48,894 nucleotides of DNA from Acholeplasmatales bacterium (lineage in GTDB: Bacteria; Bacillota_I; Bacilli_A; Acholeplasmatales; Acholeplasmataceae): assembly GCA_031284745.1 (NCBI GenBank), contig JAITXJ010000005.1, positions 1-48,894 on the forward strand. Direction: 5' to 3'. Each line of letters opens with the position of its first letter. The first letter of the stretch is position 1. Under the pieces are notes generated by a model. That model worked only from the letters and a program-made list of their open reading frames with translations. It had not been told where the DNA came from and searched no databases. A program made the translations under genes and the position numbers. Shown in pieces: positions 36,667-44,934 of the stretch.

Positions 36667-37869
36667 ATGATCAAGCAGATTGATGATATCATTGAATCAA
36701 GCAAATTAGCTAGTATCGCCAAAGAGAAAAACCCGAAAATTATAAACGGAGTTATTGGTGTCTTAATGAATAATGATGGGAAGCTTTTAGTCTATGATTG
36801 TGTGAAAAATTTTATGGGTCATCTCAATGATTCGGATTATTATGGTTATTCCCTAGTTGATGGGGGACCAACTTTTTTTGAAAGAACTACGAATTTTCTT
36901 TTCGGAAAGCATAAAGATCTACTAGCAGCCAATTTTGAGATTACGGCCATTCCCACTCCGGGGTCGACCTTAGCTATTTTTCTGGCCTTATCATTATTTA
37001 ATCGCAATGCTAAAAATATTGTCATGCCTAATTATTATTGGAATGCTTATGATAATATGATTACTTTTTTTAAGTTGAAGAAAAATAAATTTAATTATTT
37101 AACGGATTCCGGTTTTGATTTAGAAAGTTTTAAAACGACTATTCGTCAAGTTGCATCTAAGGAAAAAAGTTTCTATGTTTTGTTAAATGATCCCGCTAAT
37201 AATCCCACTGGTTATTCTTTAAGTGGAGAAGAATGGAATAGTGTTATTGCTTTTTTGAATACTTTTATCGATAATAAAATTTATTTAATTTTGGATATCG
37301 CTTATTTAGATTTTAAAGAAGGTAATTATGATGATAACCGCAATTTTTTCTTACCATTCCTAAATCTAGCAAAGAATATTATGGTTTGTGTTTGCTATAG
37401 CGGTTCGAAGACCTTTGCGTCTTACGGCTTAAGAATTGGCAGTTTAACCATATTCAGTAAAAATTATAAGGGTATTTACAAATTAAGCAAAGAATCGATT
37501 GCTTATGCACGATCAGTATGGTCCACCGTTCCTTCGGCGGGTTTACAAATGTATTTAAATTTAACCGCCTCCAGTGCCAATATTGAATCCTATACGAGGG
37601 AACTTTTAGGAGCTCGTTGTCTTTTAGAAGAAAGAGCTAACCTCTTTTTAAAAGAAGCCAAAGAATGTGGCCTGGCCATCTTACCCTATAAAGCCGGATT
37701 TTTTATCACCATTAAAACCCTGTCCCCGAAAAAAGTTCAAACCCTTTTAATTAAAAAAGGCATCTATACCGTGGCCTTAAATTATGGAATTCGTCTAGCG
37801 ATTTCCGGAATAAGTATTACAGAAATTATGGGACTAGCTCGTAAAATTAAAGAGGTAGTCATTAAATAG
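36667..37869 (+). CDS. PLP-dependent aminotransferase, aspartate/aromatic type (AspC-like)
   Basis: 400 residues, fold type I. NDPANNPTGYSLSGEEW holds the Asn of the PLP site, LDIAYLDF the Asp/Tyr, CYSGSKTFASYGLRIG the Schiff-base Lys, and NYGIRLAISGI the substrate-carboxylate Arg. The YxxYGYSLVDGGPTFFERT start and the SGSK motif resemble the AspC/TyrB subgroup. Divergent from the PEPCK-like gene with a 44-nt shared promoter region, so oxaloacetate/aspartate metabolism is a plausible common theme. Its end overlaps ispH by 8 nt (convergent). Confidence 0.82.
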   Translation: MIKQIDDIIESSKLASIAKEKNPKIINGVIGVLMNNDGKLLVYDCVKNFMGHLNDSDYYGYSLVDGGPTFFERTTNFLFGKHKDLLAANFEITAIPTPGSTLAIFLALSLFNRNAKNIVMPNYYWNAYDNMITFFKLKKNKFNYLTDSGFDLESFKTTIRQVASKEKSFYVLLNDPANNPTGYSLSGEEWNSVIAFLNTFIDNKIYLILDIAYLDFKEGNYDDNRNFFLPFLNLAKNIMVCVCYSGSKTFASYGLRIGSLTIFSKNYKGIYKLSKESIAYARSVWSTVPSAGLQMYLNLTASSANIESYTRELLGARCLLEERANLFLKEAKECGLAILPYKAGFFITIKTLSPKKVQTLLIKKGIYTVALNYGIRLAISGISITEIMGLARKIKEVVIK

Positions 37870-38638
37870 TTTTTAAATAATTGCGTACTTGCTCTATTTG
37901 CTCAGAGGGTGCCGAAGTGGCACTGACTAAATAGGCGATTTGATATTTTTTAAGGACGTCTAATGAAATTTGTAAATCATGAGGTGTTTCAATGAGTAAA
38001 GTGGGATTTTTTGCGTTTAGCGAGGCTTGATAGAGTAAATTTGTATTGGCACTACTGTGATCACCAATCACCAAAACAATACCATCTTTAATGCTTCTTA
38101 TGGCTTTTAGACGACTATTTACTTCACTGCAGGTATTATTGTAGAGCATTGCTTGGGGATATTGTAAAGCAAATTGGCTAAAGGCTAAATCATCCGCGGT
38201 GGTTTGACAAGTTAGAAAAATTTTGGAGTTAATTTGCTGATAATCTTTCGTAATTTGAATGGCTGGACTTAATGAGGCGATATAACGACATTCTTGATGA
38301 TTAGGATCGCCATAATATATCACTTGATAACCTTCCTTTATTTTTTGAACAATCAAATCTCTTACTTGATAAATTTTATGACAAGTTAAATCCAAATGAC
38401 TAGTATTCCAGGCTGGGTGATTAATTGGTAGACCATGGGCACTAATGATGGTCGGATATTGTAAGTCGTCTTGATAAGGAAGCAAATGCGCCTGATATTC
38501 TTTTTGAACTGCATGATTATGCACTAGGGGATGAACGCAATAAGCTAGCGGATTCTTTTTTAAAAATTCATTTAATTTATTGGTAGCTTCTTTGACGCCG
38601 CTACAAAAGCCCAGGGCACTAAGATTAATAACTTTCAT
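37862..38638 (-). CDS. ispH: 4-hydroxy-3-methylbut-2-enyl diphosphate reductase
   Basis: 258 residues, shorter than the usual 280-315. The three Fe-S cysteines are in GFCSGV, LDLTCHKI and NNTCSEVNSR; substrate residues are HNHAVQ, SAHGLP, NHQEC (the usual HPEV, with His and Glu kept), CQTTADD and SSANTNLL. It makes IPP and DMAPP in the last step of the MEP pathway, so this organism probably uses MEP rather than mevalonate. Monocistronic; the ATG lies 6 nt after a TATAAT box, so the mRNA is leaderless. Confidence 0.9.
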   Translation of the reverse strand: MKVINLSALGFCSGVKEATNKLNEFLKKNPLAYCVHPLVHNHAVQKEYQAHLLPYQDDLQYPTIISAHGLPINHPAWNTSHLDLTCHKIYQVRDLIVQKIKEGYQVIYYGDPNHQECRYIASLSPAIQITKDYQQINSKIFLTCQTTADDLAFSQFALQYPQAMLYNNTCSEVNSRLKAIRSIKDGIVLVIGDHSSANTNLLYQASLNAKNPTLLIETPHDLQISLDVLKKYQIAYLVSATSAPSEQIEQVRNYLKTI

Positions 38639-38644
38639 ACAATC

Positions 38645-38650
38645 ATTATA
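38645..38650 (-). promoter_or_regulatory. -10 box, leaderless promoter of ispH
   Basis: TATAAT on the minus strand; six bases separate it from the ispH ATG, and no Shine-Dalgarno sequence is present. Confidence 0.6.
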
Positions 38651-38768
38651 ACAAATTTAAAAAAATGGAGTACTAACTATTCCCTCTGGGTTTCTTAGCC
38701 AATGAGGTGCGTCTTCGTAAAATAAGCCAATTTTGGCACTCCAAATAATATAAAGCTCTTAATTATGA

Positions 38769-38774
38769 TAAAAT
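38769..38774 (+). promoter_or_regulatory. extended -10 box, leaderless promoter of the helicase gene
   Basis: TGATAAAAT (TGn + TAAAAT) with a 6-nt gap to the GTG start at 38781. Confidence 0.5.
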
Positions 38775-38780
38775 ATTAAA

Positions 38781-40061
38781 GTGCCGAAAGTAGAATATTT
38801 TTTAGAAAAATTAAATTATACCAGCCCTACTCCCATTCAAAATGCTTTTTTTAAGGTTTTTAATAATCAAGAAAAAGTTTTAGTGGGGATCTCCAAAACC
38901 GGCACCGGAAAAACTCATGCTTATCTTTTACCGATCATGGAATTAATTACTTTAAAACAAGCTACTTGTTTAATTATTGTTCCCACTAATGAACTAGTTA
39001 TTCAAATCAGCGCCATGGTTAGCCAATTACAAGAAATCCTGCAAAAAGATAAATTAGAATCATTTAAATTTTTAACCGTGATCTCGGGTTTGGATTATGA
39101 AGAACTAAAAAAAAGATTTTCAAAAAATAAATGGGATCTCATTGTTTCCACCCCTTCGAAAATAAAATATATTATTGATAATTCCATCAATATTAAGTAT
39201 CTGCAATACCTAGTTTTCGATGAAGCCGATATGATGTTTGATGAGGATTTTCTTAGTTTGATCGATAGCATTTTAAATTACTTGCAGCCAAAGAAACAAA
39301 TCTTAGTGGGTGCAACGATTACCAAAGAAATGAATTCTTTTATTAGTAGCTTCTTTGGTCAAAGTAAGATCATCGATGTTAGCAAGGAAACCACCTTAGA
39401 TATTGAATATCGTCTTTACCGTTTTGGTCTTTCCCAAAGAGAAGAAAAATTATTAGCTTTAACGAAAAATATTAATCCCTTACTAGCTTTAATCTTTGTT
39501 TCGAAAACTTCGAAAGCCGAGTGGCTCTATGGTTACCTTAAAGAGCATAAAATCAATGTTTGTTTTTATTCCTCGAAATTAAGTATTTCTGGCCGTAAGA
39601 GTTTATTTGCGGAAATCATTCGCGGTAAGTACCAATATATTATTTCCACGGATTTAACTGCCCGTGGGATTGATTTAGAAGTTAGCGATGTTATAAATTA
39701 TGATTTTCCTGCCAATTTTGAATATGTCTTTCATCGCTTTGGTCGAACAGGGCGCATGTTAAAACATGGTTGCGTTCATATCTTTGCGAGCAATGATTCT
39801 AGTGAACAGCCACAAATTAATAAATTAAAAGCCAGTGGTCTTAACCTGGTGGAATATAAAATTGATGGTAAAATTTCCAAGATTATCAATAAAAAAGCTC
39901 CTAACCCCGAATTAATGAAGGAGATCCATAAGATTCCTAAACCCCAAAAAGTTACGCCTAATTACAAAAAGAAAAATAATGAATTAATCAGAAAAGCTAA
40001 ACAACAATTAATTAAGAAAAAAGCCCAAGCGGCTTTTATCAAAAAAAGAAAAACTAATTAG
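38781..40061 (+). CDS. DEAD-box RNA helicase
   Basis: 426 residues. A Q motif (SPTPIQNAF) sits near the N terminus, then motif I SKTGTGKT, Ia PTNEL, Ib STPSK, II DEAD in VFDEADMMF, III GAT (in place of SAT), IV IFVSKT, V STDLTARGIDL and VI HRFGRTGRM. The C-terminal tail is Lys-rich (about 370-426), likely binding RNA, as in CshA/CshB relatives. The GTG start gives the expected short N terminus and lies 6 nt after an extended -10 box, without ribosome site. The 3' end overlaps the next gene by 4 nt (convergent). Confidence 0.9.
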   Translation: MPKVEYFLEKLNYTSPTPIQNAFFKVFNNQEKVLVGISKTGTGKTHAYLLPIMELITLKQATCLIIVPTNELVIQISAMVSQLQEILQKDKLESFKFLTVISGLDYEELKKRFSKNKWDLIVSTPSKIKYIIDNSINIKYLQYLVFDEADMMFDEDFLSLIDSILNYLQPKKQILVGATITKEMNSFISSFFGQSKIIDVSKETTLDIEYRLYRFGLSQREEKLLALTKNINPLLALIFVSKTSKAEWLYGYLKEHKINVCFYSSKLSISGRKSLFAEIIRGKYQYIISTDLTARGIDLEVSDVINYDFPANFEYVFHRFGRTGRMLKHGCVHIFASNDSSEQPQINKLKASGLNLVEYKIDGKISKIINKKAPNPELMKEIHKIPKPQKVTPNYKKKNNELIRKAKQQLIKKKAQAAFIKKRKTN

Positions 40062-40873
40062 TCGGATGGTAGTTCTTCTTCTAAGAGAATTTTCTTATCT
40101 TCTTCAACCTTGGGAGTAACCGTTGCCGAAGCAGTAATATTTTTAACTACGGTTTCAGTCAGAATATTTAAATTATCCGTATTGAGTTTCTTTTGCTCAA
40201 CTTTGGAATTAACTAAGAGGACTAATTCTTGAGCATGGCGAAGATTGTCTTCATTATTCGAAATGACATCACTAAAGCTTTCCCCCATTGGTAAATTAAT
40301 GACAAACTTAGCTTGCTTATCACCACTTTCGCTCTTGGTATTGGTAATATTAATCTTCACAATATCTTGATAATAAAAAACATCATTTTCGGTTTTTTCG
40401 AAATTATTTAAAATATTGAAAGTTAACTCTTCGACTAAGATGCGTCGGTCAAAGAGATAATAAATGTTAACACTAAACATGGAAGAACGAACTTTTTGGT
40501 CACGCCCTCTTAAGGTGTAAAAATCTTGGACTTCTTCCATTTGTTCTTCTTCAAGTTCTTTTTTGGTGATGATGTAATGACCAAAGATATAAGGTGTATA
40601 ATCCTTAGTACTAGTGAATTCTTCGATCCGGCGATCGATATGTTTATCAATATATTGGTCACTAGGGGTTTGCAGGATTTTCACTAAAACCAGAGAAAGC
40701 CCTATAAATATGAAAGCAATTCCCAATAATAATAAAATTAAGTAATAAGGAGGATTGCTATTAATGGAAGCCCAGATGACCCCAGCAATCGCAAAAATTG
40801 CTCCGATAATGATGATGACTGATGGGACTTTAAGTTTAGGACTTTTAAAATAATAGTTAAGATTCTTCTTCAT
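40058..40873 (-). CDS. two-TM membrane protein of unknown function
   Basis: 271 residues from ATG 40873 (an upstream in-frame ATG at 40885 precedes the GGGGG that could serve as ribosome site). Two membrane helices lie near residues 15-35 and 40-65, followed by a long cytoplasmic domain with Glu-rich and beta-prone stretches and an acidic tail. No family recognised. A TATAAT box lies 3 nt before the upstream ATG, so the leader is at most about 10 nt. Confidence 0.7.
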   Translation of the reverse strand: MKKNLNYYFKSPKLKVPSVIIIIGAIFAIAGVIWASINSNPPYYLILLLLGIAFIFIGLSLVLVKILQTPSDQYIDKHIDRRIEEFTSTKDYTPYIFGHYIITKKELEEEQMEEVQDFYTLRGRDQKVRSSMFSVNIYYLFDRRILVEELTFNILNNFEKTENDVFYYQDIVKINITNTKSESGDKQAKFVINLPMGESFSDVISNNEDNLRHAQELVLLVNSKVEQKKLNTDNLNILTETVVKNITASATVTPKVEEDKKILLEEELPSD

Positions 40874-41036
40874 GGGTACCCCCATATTATTATACTATCA
40901 TTTTAAATTATTGGTAAAAAACTTTCACGATGGTGGCTTTTGATTGATATAATCATCCCCTTGTTTAGAATTTGAAAAAAATTGCCCTCAAAAGGCGTTT
41001 CATTGAAAAAATAAAGTGGTTTTAGAAAAAAACTCA

Positions 41037-41050
41037 TGAAATCGTTTTCA
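41037..41050. promoter_or_regulatory. cre-like operator (CcpA site candidate)
   Basis: TGAAATCGTTTTCA fits the published cre consensus TGWNANCGNTNWCA at every defined position. It is a near-palindrome, 84 nt before the lipoprotein ATG and about 46 nt before its TATAAT. This suggests carbon-catabolite control of the surface-protein gene, if a CcpA homologue exists. Confidence 0.5.
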
Positions 41051-41133
41051 TTTATTATATTTATTATAAAAAAAGGCTTATTGAGATAAATAAAGTATAA
41101 TTATTGTAGTATTTTTCATAAAGGAGATTGATA

Positions 41134-43188
41134 ATGAAAAAAATATTTTCAATAGTATTACTCGTTCTTAGTGGATTTGTCATCCTGGGAGCCTGTACGC
41201 CACCGGCTCCACCGGTTGAGGTTGATTCCCGAGATTATGTTGGCGCCGCTTTAGAACAAAATCTGATTAATTATGCTGTTGGTGACAGCGCTTTAAGTGT
41301 CACTCAAGATATTACTTTAGTAACTAGTGTTAGTGTTACTGTCAACGATGAAGCGGGGGTTGCCAAGAGTGCAAGTGTAGCTATTAGCTGGACTAGTTCA
41401 TCAGAAGTGATCAGCGCATCAGGGGTAGTAACCCGCACGACCGAAGAAGCTGATGTTCAATTAACTGCGAAAGCTAGCTATCTGACCAAAGAAGCTACTA
41501 AACAGTATGACTTGAAGGTAATAGCTTTGGATCCTCATTTATCTTGGCCTACTGCGTGGATAAATGAAAAATTTGGTTCTTCTGCTTCTTATGTTGTACC
41601 TTTTGCTTGGGGAACTTATTACGATTGGGAAGAAATGGATCTTTCTTGGGCTGGTCTTCCTTCGAATTATTATGTTTATGTTTCGGGTTATAATAGCCAA
41701 GAGGAATTAGATGATTATTTGGTCGAATATAATGTACTTTTAGAAGAAGCTGGCTGGCTTTTATCGACCGCTTTTTATGGACAATTATATGCGACACCTG
41801 ATTTACGTTTTGCTGTATATCCTTATTTTACCGAAAATTTGCACGGAACTGGTGAAAAAGGGGTCGAAGTTTGCTTTTTAGAAGCTGAACCTGGGGATAT
41901 CATTCCTTATTTGGATTATTTTCCTTATGCTGAAGCCGAAAGTATTTTAGGTTTTAGTATTGCGAGTGTTCCTGATCCTGAGGTTCCATTATATGCTTTA
42001 GCTGATGATCCACTATGGGCTTTAGAAGCCAATATCTTGATTTCGTTTCCTAATTTCCAAGATGTTAATTTCTATGAAGATTATTGTGAAGCTTTAGAAA
42101 ATGCTGGTTTTACTTGGGATAATAATGCTGGAGCCTATTTAAGTCCAGATTCTTTATATTTTGTCGCAGTTAGTGATAATTTTGCAGATCCTTATCTTTT
42201 AATTGTTGATGTTGTCTATGTTTATCCAGCATTACCACCAGCTGATTTAAGTTCTTTTCCAGCTAGTGAAGTAGTGGCGGCTTTGGGCGCACCAGATAGT
42301 ATTTTTGATGAAATTGCCGTTCCAACAACCTCTTCAGCCACCGCTTATTATGATGATAATTATGCTGAGGTTATTGTTTATGATTGGACAGCAACTGATT
42401 ATGATAATTACTCAGCAGCTTTAGATTCTTCTTATGACTATAATTATACTTATGGTTATGAAGTATTGCCGGGCGTTTTTGTTTTTATACAATATGTTAC
42501 TTATCCAGGTAATGTGGAAATTGTCGTCTTTTATTTTCAATATATTATCGTTCCCGAATATGATTTGATCATCGCTGGTATTTCGGCGGATTTGGGCTAT
42601 GATTTAAGTGCTCTACCAGAACCAACTGGTTATGTTACTTTAACTTATTGGGATGCTGAAGGTCAAGGTGGAGATCGAGCTTTTATCGATTTAGTAGGTC
42701 TTGGTTATGACTATATTTCCACTTATAATAATTTATTAGTTGAGGCTGGTTATTCTTTAAATCCTGATGGCTCTTATACTGACCCTAATGGTATTTATAG
42801 CGTTTTCATTTATTATGATACTTGGTCTGATTGCCCTTCCATTCGAATTGGGGCCATTCCGACAGTCATTCACGGAATAGATTACGCCACTCTGGAAGCC
42901 GCTGGTTGGGATAGTGCTTTAGTTGCTTATATACCTGAGATAGAAGCGGATACAGTTACCACCGATATTTATGAAGATGGATTTTATATTTTAGTAATTG
43001 TTGGCTCTTGGAATGAAGAGGATGCTCTTGCTTATGCGGCGGCCCTTGAAGCTGAAGGTTGGTACTATGATTCTTCTTATGATGAATATTATCATGTTTC
43101 TGACCCAACTGAATACTTTGGTGTAGCCGTTATTGAATATGAAGCTGGTATTTATGGTATTTTATTTACCAATTACAATAATTGGTAA
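41134..43188 (+). CDS. surface lipoprotein: Ig-like domain plus five divergent repeats
   Basis: 684 residues. Lipobox LGAC (Cys21), then an Ig-like domain of the atrophied bacterial type (about 30-130; ISWTSSSEVISASGVVTR). From about 135 to the end are five repeats of about 100-115 residues, each with a Pro/Phe/Leu-Gly start, acidic and Tyr-rich middle, a Y...L..AG[WFY] helix and a final Y.sPd..y.v.v strand. The protein is very acidic. No catalytic motif is seen; an adhesive or binding role outside the cell is likely. ATG 41134 follows AAGGAG. The same repeat occurs once in the protein at 46562. Confidence 0.8.
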   Translation: MKKIFSIVLLVLSGFVILGACTPPAPPVEVDSRDYVGAALEQNLINYAVGDSALSVTQDITLVTSVSVTVNDEAGVAKSASVAISWTSSSEVISASGVVTRTTEEADVQLTAKASYLTKEATKQYDLKVIALDPHLSWPTAWINEKFGSSASYVVPFAWGTYYDWEEMDLSWAGLPSNYYVYVSGYNSQEELDDYLVEYNVLLEEAGWLLSTAFYGQLYATPDLRFAVYPYFTENLHGTGEKGVEVCFLEAEPGDIIPYLDYFPYAEAESILGFSIASVPDPEVPLYALADDPLWALEANILISFPNFQDVNFYEDYCEALENAGFTWDNNAGAYLSPDSLYFVAVSDNFADPYLLIVDVVYVYPALPPADLSSFPASEVVAALGAPDSIFDEIAVPTTSSATAYYDDNYAEVIVYDWTATDYDNYSAALDSSYDYNYTYGYEVLPGVFVFIQYVTYPGNVEIVVFYFQYIIVPEYDLIIAGISADLGYDLSALPEPTGYVTLTYWDAEGQGGDRAFIDLVGLGYDYISTYNNLLVEAGYSLNPDGSYTDPNGIYSVFIYYDTWSDCPSIRIGAIPTVIHGIDYATLEAAGWDSALVAYIPEIEADTVTTDIYEDGFYILVIVGSWNEEDALAYAAALEAEGWYYDSSYDEYYHVSDPTEYFGVAVIEYEAGIYGILFTNYNNW

Positions 43189-43212
43189 ATTTAAGTTAAT
43201 AATATAAATATA

Positions 43213-43243
43213 GGGGGCCAAAGCCATGTTTGGCCCCCTTTTC
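43213..43243. terminator. strong terminator between convergent surface-protein genes
   Basis: GGGGGCCAAA, 6-nt loop, TTTGGCCCCC, then TTTTCTTTT on the plus strand. Ten perfect base pairs. It probably serves the lipoprotein gene and may also stop transcription of the minus-strand gene. Confidence 0.93.
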
Positions 43244-43245
43244 TT

Positions 43246-44763
43246 TTAAGATTTTTTTCTTTTCTGGCGAAAGATAAAGAGGCTTACAACGGTGATACCA
43301 CCTAATAGAAGGAGTCCGAGAGGAATAGTATAATATAAATACTCTAAATTACGACGCACTTCAATGGTGATTTTTCCGAGATAATTAACACTATTACTGC
43401 TAAATTCAAAATATACTTGATAATGCCCAGGTTTTTGCCAGTGTGAAGAGTATTCATTAAAGGTTAGTCTTAAATCGGTTAGACTTTCGAACGATGATTG
43501 ATAATTATCGATAATGACCTGAATTATTTGCTCACTTGGTAGGAAGTTTTTGGTATTCGTTTGGAGACTTATTAAAGTTAAATCAACTGGTGGGAGAATT
43601 GATTCTTCGACCACTAAAGCCAGAGGATAATTATATTCTTTTTGTGATAAGGTTTGAACTTTCAGATTGAGATTGGTTTTGCCTAATTTGGTTGGATCAT
43701 AAGCTAAACCCTCTAAGGTCATATTGGTAACTTGTTCATCGCTTCTTTGGGGATTAACTTGGTAAAAAGCTAGGACTTCCTCTGCACTTAAGGCCCGCTC
43801 ATTGAGCAGACGTAATATTTCATTAGGCCCCTGAATTAAAGCACCCAGGGGGTGAGCAACAAAACGAAGAGGAATTATTTTTGCATTAAAGTTATTACTT
43901 TGATCGATTACTCGAATATCGGCTTGAACATCGTTCCAAGTAACATTAATGCTCAATTCGCCTGGTGAGTTATCTTCAATTTGAGCTTTTTCAATGATTA
44001 ATTCTCGGGTTAATTTTAAGCCATATTCAAAGACTAAAAGCTCGCTTTTAATGCTGGGGGCTTGAAAGTCTTGAATGCTTAATTGAATGTAGTGCCGAAA
44101 ATGCCAGTGACCTTTTAAAATAAAAATTGTAAATTCGAAGCTCTGGACTTGATGGAGATTACTAAATAACTCCTCTTCTAAAATGAAGTAACTATCATGG
44201 TTAATCAGAAGTTGTAAACTGCTACTTACTTGATGAATAATTTCACTCAGAGTAGAGCGGTCAAGGTCGACAACAATACTTCGATTATCTTGTAGATCAT
44301 AGTAACCCAACCAATTTTCATAACCAGTAAAATTAGTTATTTCACCTTCCATCAACATCGTTTGATGGATATCAAAGGGGAGTATTTTAATGGTGATCGC
44401 CGGAGAGTTAAAGCTGACTTCTTTATATAAATATTGCACATCTTGATATTTAAGATGGCGATCAAGCTTAATAACTAGGGGTTTATCTGCACCATCATCA
44501 TAGGACAATCGATCGATATTGGGCATCATCAAGGCATCTAAGCGCGTAATAAATTGATATTTGACTCCCGGAATGACGGCAATTTTTTCATTAAAAACAT
44601 AACCATGTAGTTGATGATCATAAGTAGCTGCCTCAGGATTAAGGTAATTGATCCCGGCTGGCAATTGATTTTTTTCGGCGGCTTTAGCCATTTTTAAGCT
44701 ATAGACTCCACAAAAAATTAGAGAGATAAGGAAAATTGTTAAATAAATTATGGTTTTTTTCAT
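43246..44763 (-). CDS. type I membrane protein with extracellular domain, unknown function
   Basis: 505 residues from ATG 44763, set by TGAGGTG; the longer 518-residue reading lacks a site. Signal peptide (about 1-28), a long extracellular part rich in beta strands, and a single C-terminal membrane helix followed by FRQKRKKS, a stop-transfer tail. No LPXTG. Middle segments look like Ig/cadherin-type sandwiches (SINVTWNDVQADIRVID), but no family can be named with confidence. Confidence 0.7.
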   Translation of the reverse strand: MKKTIIYLTIFLISLIFCGVYSLKMAKAAEKNQLPAGINYLNPEAATYDHQLHGYVFNEKIAVIPGVKYQFITRLDALMMPNIDRLSYDDGADKPLVIKLDRHLKYQDVQYLYKEVSFNSPAITIKILPFDIHQTMLMEGEITNFTGYENWLGYYDLQDNRSIVVDLDRSTLSEIIHQVSSSLQLLINHDSYFILEEELFSNLHQVQSFEFTIFILKGHWHFRHYIQLSIQDFQAPSIKSELLVFEYGLKLTRELIIEKAQIEDNSPGELSINVTWNDVQADIRVIDQSNNFNAKIIPLRFVAHPLGALIQGPNEILRLLNERALSAEEVLAFYQVNPQRSDEQVTNMTLEGLAYDPTKLGKTNLNLKVQTLSQKEYNYPLALVVEESILPPVDLTLISLQTNTKNFLPSEQIIQVIIDNYQSSFESLTDLRLTFNEYSSHWQKPGHYQVYFEFSSNSVNYLGKITIEVRRNLEYLYYTIPLGLLLLGGITVVSLFIFRQKRKKS

Positions 44764-44851
44764 AAATAACACCTCAATATATAATAGGTGAAGGCTGATC
44801 ATTTTACTTAAAGGAAAAAACTAAAATGTGGGAACTTTTCGAAAAATTTGA

Positions 44852-44857
44852 TATAAT
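44852..44857 (+). promoter_or_regulatory. extended -10 box of the metalloprotease-lipoprotein operon
   Basis: TGATATAAT (TGn + TATAAT), about 77 nt before the ATG at 44935. Confidence 0.5.
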
Positions 44858-44934
44858 TTTTATGTAAGGAAGATGATGAGGATCAATAATAGGGGCTTTA
44901 GTCAATTAAATAAGTACCTCCCTAAGGGTCGAAG

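Noticed and set aside
41549-41797. Minus-strand open frame inside the repeat lipoprotein
   Set aside because: Composition is that of antisense to Tyr/acidic codons; no initiation signals.
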